64,000 bases of DNA, from positions 682,001 to 746,000 of the forward strand of contig NC_033562.1 of NCBI RefSeq assembly GCF_001680005.1, given 5' to 3'. The notes under the pieces were generated by a model, which ran no database searches, was not told the DNA's origin, and saw only the letters and a list, made by a program, of their open reading frames with translations. This document shows, in pieces, positions 1-9,893 of the stretch. The first letter of the stretch is position 1. The number at the start of each line of letters is the position of its first letter. Both the position numbers and the translations under genes were made by a program. The stretch is from Plasmodium coatneyi. Lineage: Eukaryota; Apicomplexa; Aconoidasida; Haemosporida; Plasmodiidae.

Positions 1-76
1 CAGGTTGGAGACAACGGAGGGACAAGCAACAAGTCGAATCGCTACACAACAGTGCGAAGTTGTAAGAAGGCTCATA

Positions 77-3000
77 ATGGACATACAAAATCTGCAACTT
101 ATATCAAGCACATCTTTGAAGGAATTCAATTTTAATTATGGAAAGGTGAGGGATAAATTATTGTGCGCGAAGGAGAAGCTAGAAAAGAGGAGGAGGAAGA
201 GGCGAGGCCATACCCATGGGGACTGGACCCGTAAACACAGAATGGATCACAAGACACACGTCGTACTAATCACTACAAATGACAAAGGACGGGCCAACAT
301 TATATTTTTTAAAAATAGGAGAAAGAAAAAAAACACCACTGTGAATAATGTTTTAATACCCATTGGCAAATTATATCTCCCCATGGAAGTTGAAAAAGTG
401 GAAAAGCTAATGAACAGCTCCTCTTTCGTTTTATTTGCCAAAAGGGGGATGGTTTTTTTTTTTCATTTTTCCACAGCGTATGGAGCAAACCTTACTTTGG
501 TGAATTATCGCCTCGCTCTCAACACCGAAGTTTTCTTTGTAGACAAATTGAGGTTCTTTAGAATTGTTAAAAGGGATGGCGCATACGAAGAAGTTGAGGA
601 TCACATTTTATGTTCCGATTATTTTGTTAAGGGGCTCACCCTGAAATGTCTGCGGAGCTTCCCGCCGCGTTTGTGGGGTAAGCACATGGGAAGGGAAGGA
701 GAAAAAAACGGACACTTAGGAAGGAGCCCCCCTTTGCAACCGCACAGCAAATGTAGTGAACAGACGGAGGAGTCCCACCTCCAAAGGGGAAACAACTACA
801 TAAACAGCGAAACCCAATTTCACGCACTGCGCAGTGTTCCCCATATTGACAGCTTCTATACTTACTCCTTTGTATACCACTATGAATTTAAGCTTTTCCA
901 AGAGGTGTGTGCCAGCGGGTGGGGCTCAGTCTCCACTTCTGCCCGTATCAGTAATTGCATTTGCGCAGATATGGACATTGCGATTAGCACAATTGGGGGA
1001 TTATCTACCCTGGGAGGAAGCTCTACCTATGGCAAGAATAGCAATGTTACTGCGCAACTGCCTCGCGGGAAGACAGAGCCACCACCGAGAGGTGTAAGCC
1101 CGCCGGTCGTGCACCCCACCCCCGTCTCTCTTCAAATCAGCAAAAGCGCCTTCAACGAAATATACAAGAGAAGGAAGAACGCCTTCTTCACAGACCCCCA
1201 GGCAGATGATCCAAACGGGGGGATCACAACAAGTAGCGGGGGAGCAGCCAACAAAAGGAGAGGCATCCCCCGCGAAAAGAGTCACAAACGGGGAAGAGAA
1301 TCCCGCTGCTACGTTAACAACGAAAACGATGCAGACAGTATGGGGAAGGCAAAATGGGAGGATGATGCGTTGTCGAATGCGCTCATTGTATCGTTAGGGA
1401 GCGACTATCCTAAGGCAACCCATCCTGTGGGGAACCCCTTCGTTAAAAGATATCTCTCAGTTGATCTTGGAGGGAAAAAAATGTATGTTATTATTTTGCT
1501 ATTCGATATGGTAGCATCCCAAGTGTTCATAGAAAGGAGCATGTTTGAGGAAGGGAGCTCATCTAAGCAAGGACAGGAGAGTAACTACTTTACGAAGTTA
1601 ATCGCATCGTCAAAAGGGATGTGTTGTATAAGCTCCGTGGGGAGTACCTCCGTGAAGGGCACGTCTGCGTCTCCGTCCAAGTCGAATTCGACAATCGATG
1701 AAAGTAGAAGTTTTGTCCTCTCCCTAAGTGAGGAACAGGCAGATGAACTGTTCATGATAAAGTCGTGCGTTTATAGGGTTTCCAATCAGCAGCAGGTTAA
1801 GTATGTTTTTAAAAATGTAAGGAAGGCATACTACACGTTTGGGAGGATCAAAACGGTGAAGGATTACAAGTACAAGGAAAAGGCGGCCGTTAGTCACTTG
1901 CCCCCAATGCAGAGCCAGTCCAGCGTCACAGATGAATTGAAAAAGATTTCAAATCTGTGCAAAGGAACGGCGCAGGTGAGGGGAGACATGCAGGAGGACG
2001 ATCACATATTGAGTGTGAAGAGGTTGAAAAAAAAACTGTCAGATGGGTTAATCATTTTGGACGAGAATAGGGACCTGCACAAGCTGACCCTCGGCCATAA
2101 GGTGCTTCTAGCGAGGCAGACAAATCAGCTAATTGCTCCCCCGATAGGTCAGGCCAACACGCACACCTTCATGATACGCTTCAACGACCAACTGAGCGTT
2201 CTCTGCATGACGAGCTATTTGGGAACCTCCTATTTGTACGTCCGAAGTAAGGGTGACCTGTTCAAGGCCTTCCAAAATGCACTCTCTCTGCTGAGCGCGG
2301 AAAAAAAATCCTCTTTCGCAGAAGCAAATATGTTGACCATGTCAGGGAGAGTCCACACGAGGATTCATCCACGAAGGAATAACTCCTCTACCAAAAGTAA
2401 GAACCAACAAAACGGCATGAAGAAGAAACTAACATTTGAAAAGATCCAAGAAGAACAATTAGAACCACTAAACCTTACGAAGGAGAAACTTATATATGCA
2501 AAATGTATAGGTCAAAATGGAAGAAGCCATTATTACGTCCTTTTAATAAGTACGAATAGCATCACTATAAACCACTATTATGTGGACCCTCTCAGTGATA
2601 GTGCCCCTCTACAACTGGTGGGTATATCCTCGTGGGGTCTAACGTCCACCCCAGTTGTGCATTACCATTACGATAAAGGCATCCTTGCCTTATCATACGT
2701 AACTGGCATGGTTGATCTGTTTTACCTAGACGGGGCGAATAGTCTCTGTTTGCTAATCGATAGAGTGATCTGTGAGGAAAGAATACACTCCATTTGTGTG
2801 ATCCCCAAGGAGAACAAAAAAGGGGTACCCTCCAACAAGAATGCAAATAAATACAAGTACATTCTTCTATGCATAGGATTGCAGAGGCGATGCAGAGTGA
2901 TCACATACTACGTCAATCATAGCTGTACACCCCACTTAAGTAAAGAATCACCCTGGTTGTTAAATATGATGGACGAAAAGGCAAACAAAAATGTAAACAT

Positions 3001-6000
3001 ATATGGAAGCTTCTTAAATGCAAGAAATGCCCAGATGGAACTCCCCCCAGGGAAAGACCTCCCACCGTTTCACCACCTGCATACAATCCAAGGCATAACT
3101 AAATCGGTCAACCCTCCGGAGAAAAGCACACAGTTCGTGGCAGACGTGTATGAATACACCATAGACACATTAAACGACCATTGTACCATCACCGGGATGA
3201 TAAAACTGAATAATTTTTTACTCATTGGGACAAACGAAGGAGTGGTCAAAGCGTATGACATTTTCCATTCCAGCAACGCTCCAACGAGTAAACTCTTTTT
3301 GCGTCACTTCCGGGTTTATAAAAATCAGAACAGAGTAACAAAAATGTTTGATGAGTTCTTACTTGGGAATAGCTGCGTTTATTTTGTGAATCCACTGAAG
3401 GGGCACAGCGGGTGTATCGAATCACCACGGGTTGTCTACCAGAAGAGATTCCGAGCCGTGGCCTTTTGCGAAAGCGGCATTTTCATGTTCGTATCGGATA
3501 GGGTTATGCAGGGGGGAACTTCAAAATTGGCGGAAGGGACAAGTAGGTGGAAGAACATCTCGGGTAGCGATGAGAGAGGTGACCAAAGTAGCGGTCTACG
3601 CAGCGGGGGCATCGTGACAGAGTCCACATCCGCATCTGCGCCTGTACATCGCACCCCCAGGCGAGGCAACAACTATTTGGACGAACTGAAAGCCAGGGTG
3701 GACGGCTACCTTGGCAACCTTCTGAACATCGAAAAAGACAAAATGTGCGACCTATTGAGGGACCAGCGCATAGGCGAAGGGGGCATGCCGAGCAGGAACA
3801 TTTTTGTTCTCCCCCTGCGGATTTTCAAAAATGGAGCTGATCCAAAGTTGGGGGGGGTAAGCCCGTCGGATGCGCCAAACAAATCGGGCCAAACGGATAG
3901 CCCACCCAGTGACGCTACAAATAGGGGTTCAAATGAATCCTGCGTAGATAGGCGTAAAGACGTCGTCCCCTCTCACCCCATCAGCAGGAAAAATCACGAA
4001 AGCATCACCACAAACACAAATCACTTCAACTACGCAGCGATTAACCAAAAGTTAATAAAAGTTAAAGATGAAGTTAGTGCAAATAACGTTGTGTTAATTA
4101 AAAACAAAGACAGGACTTTCCCCTACCTCATCATTGTCACCCTGAACGAAGAACTGTACACTGGACTGGTTCGGAAGGACCAGCTTTTTGTAGAGAAGAG
4201 GTCGAAATGTAAAGAAGACGGTTCAATAGATAAGTTTGTAAAGTTCGACAGCTCGTCTCCCCCCTGTGATTTCTACACGCAGAATTTAGTTCTCTACAAA
4301 GAGGTTAGTAGGGAGAGGAAGCAGGAGAGTTTCACTATGGAGGGAGGAAGTAACAATTGTGTTGAGTTTAGAAGACACCATTGCTATGGTGATGCAAAAA
4401 AACAGGATCACCTCTCCGCGAAGTGCGCCAAAACGGACGAGCCAAATAAAACTAAGGGGGTTGCCCCGGAGGAGGGAGAAAGAGGAATAGGCACCCACTG
4501 TGGAGGTAACAATCTGTGCCTGAAAATGAACAAGGAGATTATTAACACCTTTAAAAGTAGTAGTCTGTCCAATGTGTTCCTGATCAACATGGATAGGAAG
4601 TACGTCCTCACTGAGTTGTTCCTAATTTGCTCGAGCACGGAGAAGGGGGAAATTATTGAGGCCATCGAGGGGGGCTACGACAGGAAGCAGGAAGGGGAGC
4701 ATAGCTCAGGGGATCAAAACTCAGGGGATCATTTTTCGGACCATCTCCCACAACCCCCCAATGAATTAACCCCGCGACGATTCCCCGTGAAGCTTCTCAC
4801 GAACCGCATTGACTTGGATGGAAATACAAATGGTAGTGCCAACTCCCTCTGCATATACACCCAATTATACCTAAGGGACCACAACCTCTTTGCTTGGAAC
4901 AAACACATCTTGTGTCTTCTGCGCAACCAGTGCGTAAACTTTGCGAACAGATTCTACGCCTTCCTGTTCTACAACACCATTAGCAGGACGCATCAGCTTA
5001 ACCAATTTTTTCAGGATAGGTGGATAGCGAAGAATATAGCCATCACCCCGGCAAGCAGTAGCAAACTTGCTCTTGGTGACCTAACCGGTAATGGTACCCC
5101 ACGAGGTAGGGACAATTACCACCTTTTGGACGAAGAGAAGAGGAAAGAACTGCTTCGCAACCACGTCAACCGCATCTGCGATATATTGATGGCACTGATT
5201 GGGAAGAAAACACAGGCCATTATTAGCAAAAATTTGTTTCCTAACCCGAGTGATAAGAAGGGTATGGAGGGAAAACCCAACGGTAGTAGCTACAATGATG
5301 AAACGGAGGACACCCACGAAGGAGATGAGCGAAATATCCGCAGAGGCGACGGGAAGGGGAGCGGGACGAAGAAAAAAAAAGGCAGCGGGGAACACTACAA
5401 TTGCACAAAGAAACAGCGAAAACTGGGAAACAACGAGACTGTGCAAGTGGACCAAAAGGATGGCGCAATTGATCCCTCCAGGTGTGTAGAAGATTCACCC
5501 CCAAAAGATATAGACGTAACTGCAGACACAGCCACGAATCTGCAGGAATTTTTAAAAAACGTCGAAGAGAAGGAAGAGAAATATGTGAAGCACCTTCGTC
5601 GGATGAACGTATTGGAGGAATTTAATCCACAGGAGGGTAGCAACGGGCAGCCTTCTCAGAACCGAAACGTGGCAACAAAAATGTTGTTTCTAAGCTTGTT
5701 CAACGAGGTAGAAAGCATATACAAGTTGCGCCTTCTGGGGGAAGTTCCCACCAAGGGAGGCAAGGCAGACAATGTAGGCACGAGCGCATCCGCGAACGGA
5801 GGAGACTGCCACCTAACCTTCCTCTCCGTGCACCTCAAAGGGAGCAAATACCACTTCAGCTCCGTGACCGAGTATTACAAAATGGTCAGCATGAAGAGCG
5901 CAAAGGGGGGGGACCCCCTCGAAACGGACACCCCAGCAGAATACTGCGAAAAAAGCAACGATGGAGCAAGTGGGGGTGCTTCCCCCAGGAGTGGCACCCA

Positions 6001-8818
6001 TGGACGTAAGAACAAGATGCACAAAAAGGAGCACACACAAGTGAGGAGAAGAGGCATCCACAAAATGACTCACCATAACCGACGCGCAAGAAAAGGAAAA
6101 GGGAAGCTCCCCGTGTTAGCATCTAGGCGAAGTGCCTCATACCTCTTAAGGGAGAACGTAGCTTTGTTTGTGCTATACCGTGGATGGCTGAGGATGGCAT
6201 GTAGCTGCGCGAAACGATTTGTTCAAATGATGAAAATGAGAAAAGGAAAAAACGAGACAAATAAATGTTTCAAAGATGAGGACACTTACGACTGCCTCTT
6301 CCTATTCCCCAACAACTTAAGGGACCAATACGAGGAAGTCGTCCTGTGCAGATTAAAGGACAGGGTCAACAGGATGTTTAATTTTAACGAGGGAGACCTT
6401 TTTCTTGTCCTGAAAGTTTACATGAATTATGTCTTCCTCGTTAATTACCACAGGAGAGTTTCCTTCTGGATCAACATCAAACATGTTTATAAAAATATGC
6501 TCGTTATGCGGCTTGGGGGGGGCGCCAACGAAGGGCAATCTAACGACAGGGCACCCCCATCCGCACAAAAAGATAAAACCGCGCTGGTATTCAAAAGGAT
6601 CAGGCGAGAAGACATCCTCCCCATGTTTATTAAAAATACAACGACTACCCCCCTGACCTACATGAGCAGGGGAATGAAAAATATAAAAGCCTTCCAGAGG
6701 AAGTACCTGATCTTCACGCAGAAAAATCACATCGTCCTGCTGAAGATCGTTTTTGCAAAAATAAATAGAAAATTTTCAAGCAGCAAGAACGAACTGATGG
6801 AGAGGATCCTGCAAAATTGTATCTACGACGAGAAGACGCTTCCCTATCAAACGCAAGATGGTCGAGTAGTGAATTTTTCAGACATCTTTAATGAACTGCT
6901 AGGCAAGCAGTACGTAATAAAGAACAGGTCCAACGGGAAGAAGGGTCTAAGCGATGTAGAATATATGGAAATTTTAGCGAATAGCAGGGGTAGTCTGTCA
7001 GGCGCAACAACCACCCGGGGGAATAATCCCGACGGAAATGCGAACCCTGATGGAAGCGCGCAAAGAACGCCATCGGCAGCAAACCCAATGATGAAGCAAA
7101 CGGACGAGCAGTATGTGGACCTATTTAAAAGCTACACCTTCAAGGAACAATTCACCCACCTGGAGAAGGAGTTCCTTTACTCCCTCCAGTACGAAATCGT
7201 GGAGCATCACAGAAATGAAGAAAACTTGGAAAACATAAACGACATGGATGTGTATGAAAATAAAATTCTCATCGTCACAAAAAGTTATGTCCGCTTGTAC
7301 CAATATGATGAACAGAAAAATATTCTGACCCTGCAATGCTCAAATACCTTTTACAACGTTAATAACGTGATAATGAACGAAAGGTATAGAAAGGCATTAG
7401 TCCTTCGAGGCATCTTCCAAATAATAAACGTCGCTTCGAAGAGATTCCTCTCCATTTACTACGTATTCGGTAAATGTATGCACTATATTGGCCATATAAA
7501 ATTACGAAATAAAATAAAACTCATTTTGGAAAATAAGTTGACACACAACGTTATGGGAATTAATATGAATGTCAATCAGAGGGAACACATGATAGACAGC
7601 ATACGAACGTATGAGAAATTTTTTTTTAATTTTTTTCTTGTGGACGCCAAAGGTAATTTTCTCTCCATATATAGCTGTCCTCACGCGGAAGGCAAACAAA
7701 TGCAACAGAATTACTTTTACGACAATAATCGAGCCATGCAGATATGTCATGATCTGATGTTATTTTTGCAAATACTAATCAATGGGAAGAAGAATGGCTC
7801 TTCATCTTCCCATCCGAATGGCCCATTTATGAGGAAAATAAAATGTGCCCACTCGAAAAGGATGAGAAAACTACAGAGGAATTATTTTTACAATAACTAT
7901 TTTATCAGATCCAAGTACAGAATTTTCTTAACAATTTTCGTCCACAGATTCTTCATTTACATGAATAAAAAAATTGTGTTTCTGCAAAACGCCTTTTCGC
8001 AAAGTTGCACGGATGACATGTTATTTGAATTGAAGCTACGTGTTTACAACAGAATTTTAAAACTCAGTTCATATAACTTTTCTGATAGGAAAAGTGCCTT
8101 CCAGTTGCTAAACGATATGTATGATATGCGGGCCAATAAAAATGCCCCCTACTTTTCTCTGCAAACGCGTCTGCAGGATTATGGGGATATTATTAGCAGG
8201 GAACTTTACCACATGAAGGTGCACCGTTCTACTGCCCGCAGTGCTGATCAAGCTGTAGGAGTTTATCGCGGATGTGCCATTACAAACAACACGCAAGAGA
8301 AACCCCCCCTCGAAAGAAACATTGCCAGAAAAATTGAACAAATGAATAAGTACCGATTCGATCCTATAATAGACTACAACGGGGTTGTAAAAAACAACAT
8401 CAGAGACAACTCGTACTACGATGTAGACTTTTATCACTTCCTCGATTGCATCCAAAATATGGACCAAGGTACCTTCTCCAAAAAGACCAAACTGGTAGAA
8501 TATAAAAACTACTTAAAAAACAGCTTTGCAGAAAATTCGCTTTTTCAAATGTACTTTAACTTCCTCACATACATGTCCAATAACCCCAAGATGTTTCATC
8601 ACGTGAAGAAGTATTTGCACTTCCATCCCTACTCCACCAAGTTGCTAAAAAACAGGACGTATTACTTCAACATGGATTTGCTCAATGTCATTTTTAGCTT
8701 TGACAACGAAGCTTTGGGTGAACTTCAAAGCGTCCTCAGCTTATTCCCCACTTGTCCTACCCTCGATGAGGTGTTCACGGCAGTGGCTCTTTTGCATATG
8801 CCCCTTGGTGGGGCATAA
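77..8818 (+). CDS. giant CPSF-A/DDB1-type beta-propeller protein, probable CPSF160-like subunit
   Basis: One uninterrupted frame of about 2,900 codons. The first ATG is at 77 (2,913 aa), but the frame is open to the window edge, so upstream coding or a 5' exon is possible; a CAG at 1-3 could be an acceptor. The protein has many short beta-strand-like segments separated by Lys/Asn/Gly-rich inserts, as expected of parasite-expanded beta-propellers. The last ~50 residues (DLLN...GELQSVLSLFPTCPTLDEVFTAVALL) resemble the end of CPSF1, where a GELL-N-YL helix is followed by an ILDDLLE helix. A segment near residues 2405-2460 (KILIVTKSYVRLYQYDEQ...) fits a CPSF_A propeller blade. Known of the family: CPSF160 is the scaffold of mRNA 3'-end cleavage and polyadenylation in the nucleus. 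DDB1 or SF3B3 relatives are alternatives; assignment is moderate because similarity was judged by eye. The Lys/Ser-rich inserts around residues 210-450 and 1740-1850 are probably disordered. Confidence 0.55.
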   Translation: MDIQNLQLISSTSLKEFNFNYGKVRDKLLCAKEKLEKRRRKRRGHTHGDWTRKHRMDHKTHVVLITTNDKGRANIIFFKNRRKKKNTTVNNVLIPIGKLYLPMEVEKVEKLMNSSSFVLFAKRGMVFFFHFSTAYGANLTLVNYRLALNTEVFFVDKLRFFRIVKRDGAYEEVEDHILCSDYFVKGLTLKCLRSFPPRLWGKHMGREGEKNGHLGRSPPLQPHSKCSEQTEESHLQRGNNYINSETQFHALRSVPHIDSFYTYSFVYHYEFKLFQEVCASGWGSVSTSARISNCICADMDIAISTIGGLSTLGGSSTYGKNSNVTAQLPRGKTEPPPRGVSPPVVHPTPVSLQISKSAFNEIYKRRKNAFFTDPQADDPNGGITTSSGGAANKRRGIPREKSHKRGRESRCYVNNENDADSMGKAKWEDDALSNALIVSLGSDYPKATHPVGNPFVKRYLSVDLGGKKMYVIILLFDMVASQVFIERSMFEEGSSSKQGQESNYFTKLIASSKGMCCISSVGSTSVKGTSASPSKSNSTIDESRSFVLSLSEEQADELFMIKSCVYRVSNQQQVKYVFKNVRKAYYTFGRIKTVKDYKYKEKAAVSHLPPMQSQSSVTDELKKISNLCKGTAQVRGDMQEDDHILSVKRLKKKLSDGLIILDENRDLHKLTLGHKVLLARQTNQLIAPPIGQANTHTFMIRFNDQLSVLCMTSYLGTSYLYVRSKGDLFKAFQNALSLLSAEKKSSFAEANMLTMSGRVHTRIHPRRNNSSTKSKNQQNGMKKKLTFEKIQEEQLEPLNLTKEKLIYAKCIGQNGRSHYYVLLISTNSITINHYYVDPLSDSAPLQLVGISSWGLTSTPVVHYHYDKGILALSYVTGMVDLFYLDGANSLCLLIDRVICEERIHSICVIPKENKKGVPSNKNANKYKYILLCIGLQRRCRVITYYVNHSCTPHLSKESPWLLNMMDEKANKNVNIYGSFLNARNAQMELPPGKDLPPFHHLHTIQGITKSVNPPEKSTQFVADVYEYTIDTLNDHCTITGMIKLNNFLLIGTNEGVVKAYDIFHSSNAPTSKLFLRHFRVYKNQNRVTKMFDEFLLGNSCVYFVNPLKGHSGCIESPRVVYQKRFRAVAFCESGIFMFVSDRVMQGGTSKLAEGTSRWKNISGSDERGDQSSGLRSGGIVTESTSASAPVHRTPRRGNNYLDELKARVDGYLGNLLNIEKDKMCDLLRDQRIGEGGMPSRNIFVLPLRIFKNGADPKLGGVSPSDAPNKSGQTDSPPSDATNRGSNESCVDRRKDVVPSHPISRKNHESITTNTNHFNYAAINQKLIKVKDEVSANNVVLIKNKDRTFPYLIIVTLNEELYTGLVRKDQLFVEKRSKCKEDGSIDKFVKFDSSSPPCDFYTQNLVLYKEVSRERKQESFTMEGGSNNCVEFRRHHCYGDAKKQDHLSAKCAKTDEPNKTKGVAPEEGERGIGTHCGGNNLCLKMNKEIINTFKSSSLSNVFLINMDRKYVLTELFLICSSTEKGEIIEAIEGGYDRKQEGEHSSGDQNSGDHFSDHLPQPPNELTPRRFPVKLLTNRIDLDGNTNGSANSLCIYTQLYLRDHNLFAWNKHILCLLRNQCVNFANRFYAFLFYNTISRTHQLNQFFQDRWIAKNIAITPASSSKLALGDLTGNGTPRGRDNYHLLDEEKRKELLRNHVNRICDILMALIGKKTQAIISKNLFPNPSDKKGMEGKPNGSSYNDETEDTHEGDERNIRRGDGKGSGTKKKKGSGEHYNCTKKQRKLGNNETVQVDQKDGAIDPSRCVEDSPPKDIDVTADTATNLQEFLKNVEEKEEKYVKHLRRMNVLEEFNPQEGSNGQPSQNRNVATKMLFLSLFNEVESIYKLRLLGEVPTKGGKADNVGTSASANGGDCHLTFLSVHLKGSKYHFSSVTEYYKMVSMKSAKGGDPLETDTPAEYCEKSNDGASGGASPRSGTHGRKNKMHKKEHTQVRRRGIHKMTHHNRRARKGKGKLPVLASRRSASYLLRENVALFVLYRGWLRMACSCAKRFVQMMKMRKGKNETNKCFKDEDTYDCLFLFPNNLRDQYEEVVLCRLKDRVNRMFNFNEGDLFLVLKVYMNYVFLVNYHRRVSFWINIKHVYKNMLVMRLGGGANEGQSNDRAPPSAQKDKTALVFKRIRREDILPMFIKNTTTTPLTYMSRGMKNIKAFQRKYLIFTQKNHIVLLKIVFAKINRKFSSSKNELMERILQNCIYDEKTLPYQTQDGRVVNFSDIFNELLGKQYVIKNRSNGKKGLSDVEYMEILANSRGSLSGATTTRGNNPDGNANPDGSAQRTPSAANPMMKQTDEQYVDLFKSYTFKEQFTHLEKEFLYSLQYEIVEHHRNEENLENINDMDVYENKILIVTKSYVRLYQYDEQKNILTLQCSNTFYNVNNVIMNERYRKALVLRGIFQIINVASKRFLSIYYVFGKCMHYIGHIKLRNKIKLILENKLTHNVMGINMNVNQREHMIDSIRTYEKFFFNFFLVDAKGNFLSIYSCPHAEGKQMQQNYFYDNNRAMQICHDLMLFLQILINGKKNGSSSSHPNGPFMRKIKCAHSKRMRKLQRNYFYNNYFIRSKYRIFLTIFVHRFFIYMNKKIVFLQNAFSQSCTDDMLFELKLRVYNRILKLSSYNFSDRKSAFQLLNDMYDMRANKNAPYFSLQTRLQDYGDIISRELYHMKVHRSTARSADQAVGVYRGCAITNNTQEKPPLERNIARKIEQMNKYRFDPIIDYNGVVKNNIRDNSYYDVDFYHFLDCIQNMDQGTFSKKTKLVEYKNYLKNSFAENSLFQMYFNFLTYMSNNPKMFHHVKKYLHFHPYSTKLLKNRTYYFNMDLLNVIFSFDNEALGELQSVLSLFPTCPTLDEVFTAVALLHMPLGGA

Positions 8819-9893
8819 CGAAGCGGGGTGGTCCTAGGGCAATGCGTGTGCGCATAAATGATTGCTCCATGAGTATACACACTGTGTCAACCTTTTTTTT
8901 TTTTTTTTCCCATTTCGGTTTAGAAAGGGATGGCCCTATGCACAGCTATATATGTGCGAATTCAGCTTCATCCTACGGGGGAGGAAAGCACCGCGTGATG
9001 ATTTCCCTCCCGTGGCCACACTGCTAAGAGTGTGAAGTGCCCTCGTACATATCATAAGTGAAAAATGCATGTGGTTTATTAGAAGAATTTTATTCCTTTT
9101 AAAAAATCATAGATGGGAAGGTGTTTTAACGAAGGCAAATATGTTTTTCTCCCACACCTTCCCTTTTGTACCTCTAAGCCTTGTCCTGTTGTCACATGTT
9201 GATGTATATTCAACGGAGAAAAAAAACAGCTATGCTTCAAAAAGCATAACGACCCCGTGTTCACCAAATGGTCAAATAACAACGCAGACGCAGATTGCAA
9301 TGTCGCCATATGAAAAAGGATAAAAAAAAGAAATTTAATTTACAACGCATAGGTGGGGGTGCACCTGGTTAAGGCCAAAAAAAAAAAAAAAAGAACAAGT
9401 GGGAACACACATAACACCCGTCACTGCATGAGTAGTTAACGAGAAAAATGTAACTTAGTAAATATCACCATTTTTTATTCACTTCTCCTTTCCCATTATT
9501 ATAAAAAAAATAAATAACTCCCGTGTAGTATATACCCCATATAAATGAGCCAACCCTTCTGTGCCATTAAAAGGAAAAAAAAAAAAAAAAAAACCAACTT
9601 CGACCTCGTTTTATCCAAAAGTGAAAGCAAAAATGTCTAAACTTTTTAACCGCCATGACGAAATAATCCTCAAGAGAGCATAAAGTTCGTGCAGTTGAAA
9701 ACTTTGTGTTTTTTTTTTTTTTTTTCTCAAAATATATGAAGAGAAAATCCGATGGGTACCTCCCGAAGGAGGAAGGAAAATGCCCCTTTTTAAGCAAACT
9801 CGATTGAGTAGCCATTTTTTTTTTTTTTTTTTTTTCATCTTAAACAAAACTATGAGTTAAAAGTAAACACAAAAGGGAAGAGGGTATAACAGC
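8819..9893. other. spacer between the CPSF-like gene and PRP18
   Basis: About 1.1 kb without a convincing gene. It holds several A/T homopolymers (T runs near 8892, 9712 and 9817; A runs near 9378 and 9578). It must contain the 3' UTR of the upstream gene and the PRP18 promoter. No conserved motif was recognised. Confidence 0.6.
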
